Assembly: GCA_947307005.1 (NCBI GenBank)
Contig: CAMZHY010000259.1
Span: 1-5,738, forward strand
DNA: 5,738 nt
Source: an uncultured Planctomycetaceae bacterium
Lineage (GTDB): Bacteria; Planctomycetota; Planctomycetia; Pirellulales; Thermoguttaceae
Reading direction: 5' to 3'
Part shown: in pieces, positions 4,143-5,738 of the stretch
Position numbering within the stretch: position 1 is the stretch's first letter
Layout: each line of letters begins with the position of its first letter
Notes under the pieces: generated by a model
Seen by the model: the letters and a program-made list of their open reading frames with translations, nothing else
Told to the model about the DNA's origin: nothing
The model's database searches: none
Position numbers and translations under genes: made by a program

Positions 4143-5738
4143 TATTTTTGCCGCGCCGGGGCTGCCCGACGTTATCGGCTTGGAGACGTCGGCCGACGCC
4201 GCTGATTTAGGATTTTCCTCCTCCCTTAAAATTGGCGGCGCGCGCGGTTATCTCATTCAGGGCGATTTAACGCGAGAGCAGATTGAGCTGCTCGTATCGA
4301 AGCTCTTGGCGGATTCCGTTGTGGAGCGCGCGACGATTGGAACGGTCGGCGCCTCTGAATTAAACGTTTCGTTGACCGGCGCGGAAGGCAAAGTTGTCTA
4401 CGTGCTTCCTAAGCCGGGCGTTACCGACGTTGTCGCTGACGCGGCGCGTAAATCCGCAGTCGACTACGGCGTGTTTCCCGACGCTGTTCGCACTTTCAAG
4501 AAATATTGGATCGGCGGGGTCGACGACGAGGAAATCAAACGCCTTGCGCGCAAGGCGCTGGCGAACGACGCGATTGAACAGGTCGCTTACGAACGGCTAG
4601 GTTTTGAAACGCTACAAGTCGGTTCATCGTATAAGTTTGAACTTACCGTCGTTCCGATTCGTACAATGGACGACGCCGCGCTTCTCAAACTCAGTCGGGA
4701 GGGACAGCTTTATCTTTCTCTCGCTGAAATGCAGACAATTCAGACGCATTTTTGCGAACTGAATCGCGATCCTACCGACGTTGAACTCGAAACGATCGCT
4801 CAGACGTGGAGCGAACACTGCAGTCATAAGACGCTCGCCGGTCGCATCGACTACGAAGGCCCTGAAGGGAAACTTCATTTTGAGAATATGCTCAAGGAAA
4901 CGATCTTTGCCTCGACCGTGAAGATTCGAGAGACGCTTGGCGACAAGGACTTTTGCGTCAGCGTCTTTTCCGACAATGCGGGCGTCGTCAAGTTTGACGA
5001 CGATTATAACGTCTGTTTTAAGGTTGAGACGCATAATCATCCAAGCGCACTCGAACCTTACGGCGGCGCCAATACAGGCATTGGAGGGGTTATTCGCGAT
5101 CCGATGGGAACGGGAATGGGCGCGAAGCCGGTCTGCAACACCGACGTTTTCTGTTTTGCGCCGCCTCAGCTCGCGTCGGAAGAAGTTCCTAACGGCGTGT
5201 TGCATCCGCGTCGCGTGGTTAAGGGAGTTGTTGCCGGCGTCCGCGATTACGGCAACCGAATGGGAATTCCGACCGTAAACGGCGCGGTCTATTTTGACAA
5301 ACGTTATCTCGGTAATCCGCTCGTTTATTGCGGCGACGTCGGGCTTATTCCCGTCGATAAGTCTTTTAAGAAGCCGCAACCCAACGACCTGGTCGTCGCA
5401 ATGGGCGGACGAACCGGGCGCGACGGCGTTCACGGAGCCACGTTCAGTAGCGCTGAGCTTACGAGCGAGAGCGAGACGATTTCCGGAGGCGCTGTTCAGA
5501 TCGGCAACGCGATTGTCGAAAAGACCGTTCTCGACGTCATGCTTGAAGCGCGCGATCGCGGACTCTATAACGCCGTGACTGATTGCGGCGCGGGCGGTTT
5601 TTCCAGCGCTGTCGGCGAAATGGGGGAGGAAATCGGCGCGGAAGTTGATCTTAGCGCGGTCCTCTTGAAATACGAAGGTCTTTCCTACACGGAGATTTGG
5701 ATTAGCGAAGCTCAAGAGCGGATGGTGTTTGCCGTTCC
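4126..5738 (+). CDS. purL: Phosphoribosylformylglycinamidine synthase, PurL with fused PurS-like N-terminus; 3' end cut by window edge
   Basis: The frame is open for 537 codons and runs off the right edge. PurL converts formylglycinamide ribonucleotide, ATP and glutamine-derived ammonia to FGAM in purine synthesis. Residues about 3-178 carry two PurS-like units, and the catalytic part begins near 195. Seen: TWSEHCSHKT (227-236), ETHNHPSALEPYGGANTGIGG (301-321) with His303/His305 in the active-site motif, VIRDPMGTG (322-330), AMGGRTGRDGVHGATF (425-440), and TDCGAGGFSSAVGEMGEE (485-502) from the synthetase fold. The second AIRS-like half and any fused glutaminase lie outside the window. Whether ammonia comes from a separate PurQ or a fused domain cannot be told. 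The ATG at 4126 lies 17 bases inside tyrA in another frame, preceded by a purine-rich AAAGAAGAAACGAG but no classical Shine-Dalgarno; MLWEVDI suits the start of a PurS-type strand. Translational coupling to tyrA is inferred. The PurL assignment is secure. Confidence 0.95.
   Translation, partial: MLWEVDIFAAPGLPDVIGLETSADAADLGFSSSLKIGGARGYLIQGDLTREQIELLVSKLLADSVVERATIGTVGASELNVSLTGAEGKVVYVLPKPGVTDVVADAARKSAVDYGVFPDAVRTFKKYWIGGVDDEEIKRLARKALANDAIEQVAYERLGFETLQVGSSYKFELTVVPIRTMDDAALLKLSREGQLYLSLAEMQTIQTHFCELNRDPTDVELETIAQTWSEHCSHKTLAGRIDYEGPEGKLHFENMLKETIFASTVKIRETLGDKDFCVSVFSDNAGVVKFDDDYNVCFKVETHNHPSALEPYGGANTGIGGVIRDPMGTGMGAKPVCNTDVFCFAPPQLASEEVPNGVLHPRRVVKGVVAGVRDYGNRMGIPTVNGAVYFDKRYLGNPLVYCGDVGLIPVDKSFKKPQPNDLVVAMGGRTGRDGVHGATFSSAELTSESETISGGAVQIGNAIVEKTVLDVMLEARDRGLYNAVTDCGAGGFSSAVGEMGEEIGAEVDLSAVLLKYEGLSYTEIWISEAQERMVFAV
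4132..4593 (+). repeat. Tandem PurS-like units at protein level within purL
   Basis: Residues about 3-69 and 89-156 of PurL share a spaced pattern: a hydrophobic strand, PGLPD or PGVTD, ADLG or VDYG, a Lys-containing strand ending YLIQG or YWIGG, then EQIELLVSKLLAD or EEIKRLARKALAND, and VVE or AIE. This resembles two copies of the small PurS subunit joined in one chain. It is known that the N-terminal domain of large PurL mimics a PurS dimer. The repeat is seen only in protein, not as DNA identity. Confidence 0.65.

Noticed and set aside
4624..5715. A 363-codon open frame on the minus strand opposite purL
   Set aside because: It lies entirely antisense to a clear PurL with conserved motifs, has no recognisable domain, and is explained by the codon bias of purL, which leaves stops rare on the opposite strand.
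1..5738. Mobile element, CRISPR array, tRNA, rRNA or defence system
   Set aside because: No terminal repeats, spaced direct repeats, cloverleaf sequences, transposase or nuclease motifs were found. All long frames are accounted for by four housekeeping-like or accessory metabolic genes.

Overview
The window reads as ordinary chromosomal DNA of a bacterium with roughly balanced base composition and strong use of GCG, CGC and GAC codons. The gene content suggests a planctomycete, perhaps of the Pirellulales: an OleC-type olefin beta-lactone synthetase, a Tat-exported ThuA-like protein, and a PurL fused to PurS-like sequence at its N-terminus. This placement is inferred from gene content and style; no rRNA or other phylogenetic marker is present.

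Layout. The left half is transcribed leftward. A ThuA-like secreted protein (2638 to 1703) is followed by a terminator-like hairpin (about 1662 to 1611). Then comes an oleC homologue that starts at a GTG at 1578 and runs off the left edge with 526 codons visible. The right half is transcribed rightward. A prephenate dehydrogenase gene (tyrA, 3045 to 4142) overlaps by 17 bases the start of purL (4126, running off the right edge with 537 codons visible). Between the two halves lies a divergent intergenic region of about 400 bases. It holds an almost consensus sigma-70 promoter facing tyrA-purL and a weaker one facing the ThuA gene.

How the genes relate. tyrA and purL look like a two-gene housekeeping operon (tyrosine and purine biosynthesis) driven by one promoter. 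Translation of purL is probably coupled to the end of tyrA. The leftward genes have no obvious shared pathway: one is a probable exported sugar- or polysaccharide-related protein of unknown activity, the other a lipid/olefin enzyme. The hairpin between them suggests separate transcription units.

Nothing here looks like a mobile element, CRISPR array, RNA gene or defence system. The points most worth a second look are an extra segment of about 60 residues in the middle of TyrA, a tiny near-leaderless reading frame at the predicted transcript start of tyrA, the tandem PurS-like duplication heading PurL, and an OleC gene with no OleA, OleB or OleD visible beside it.
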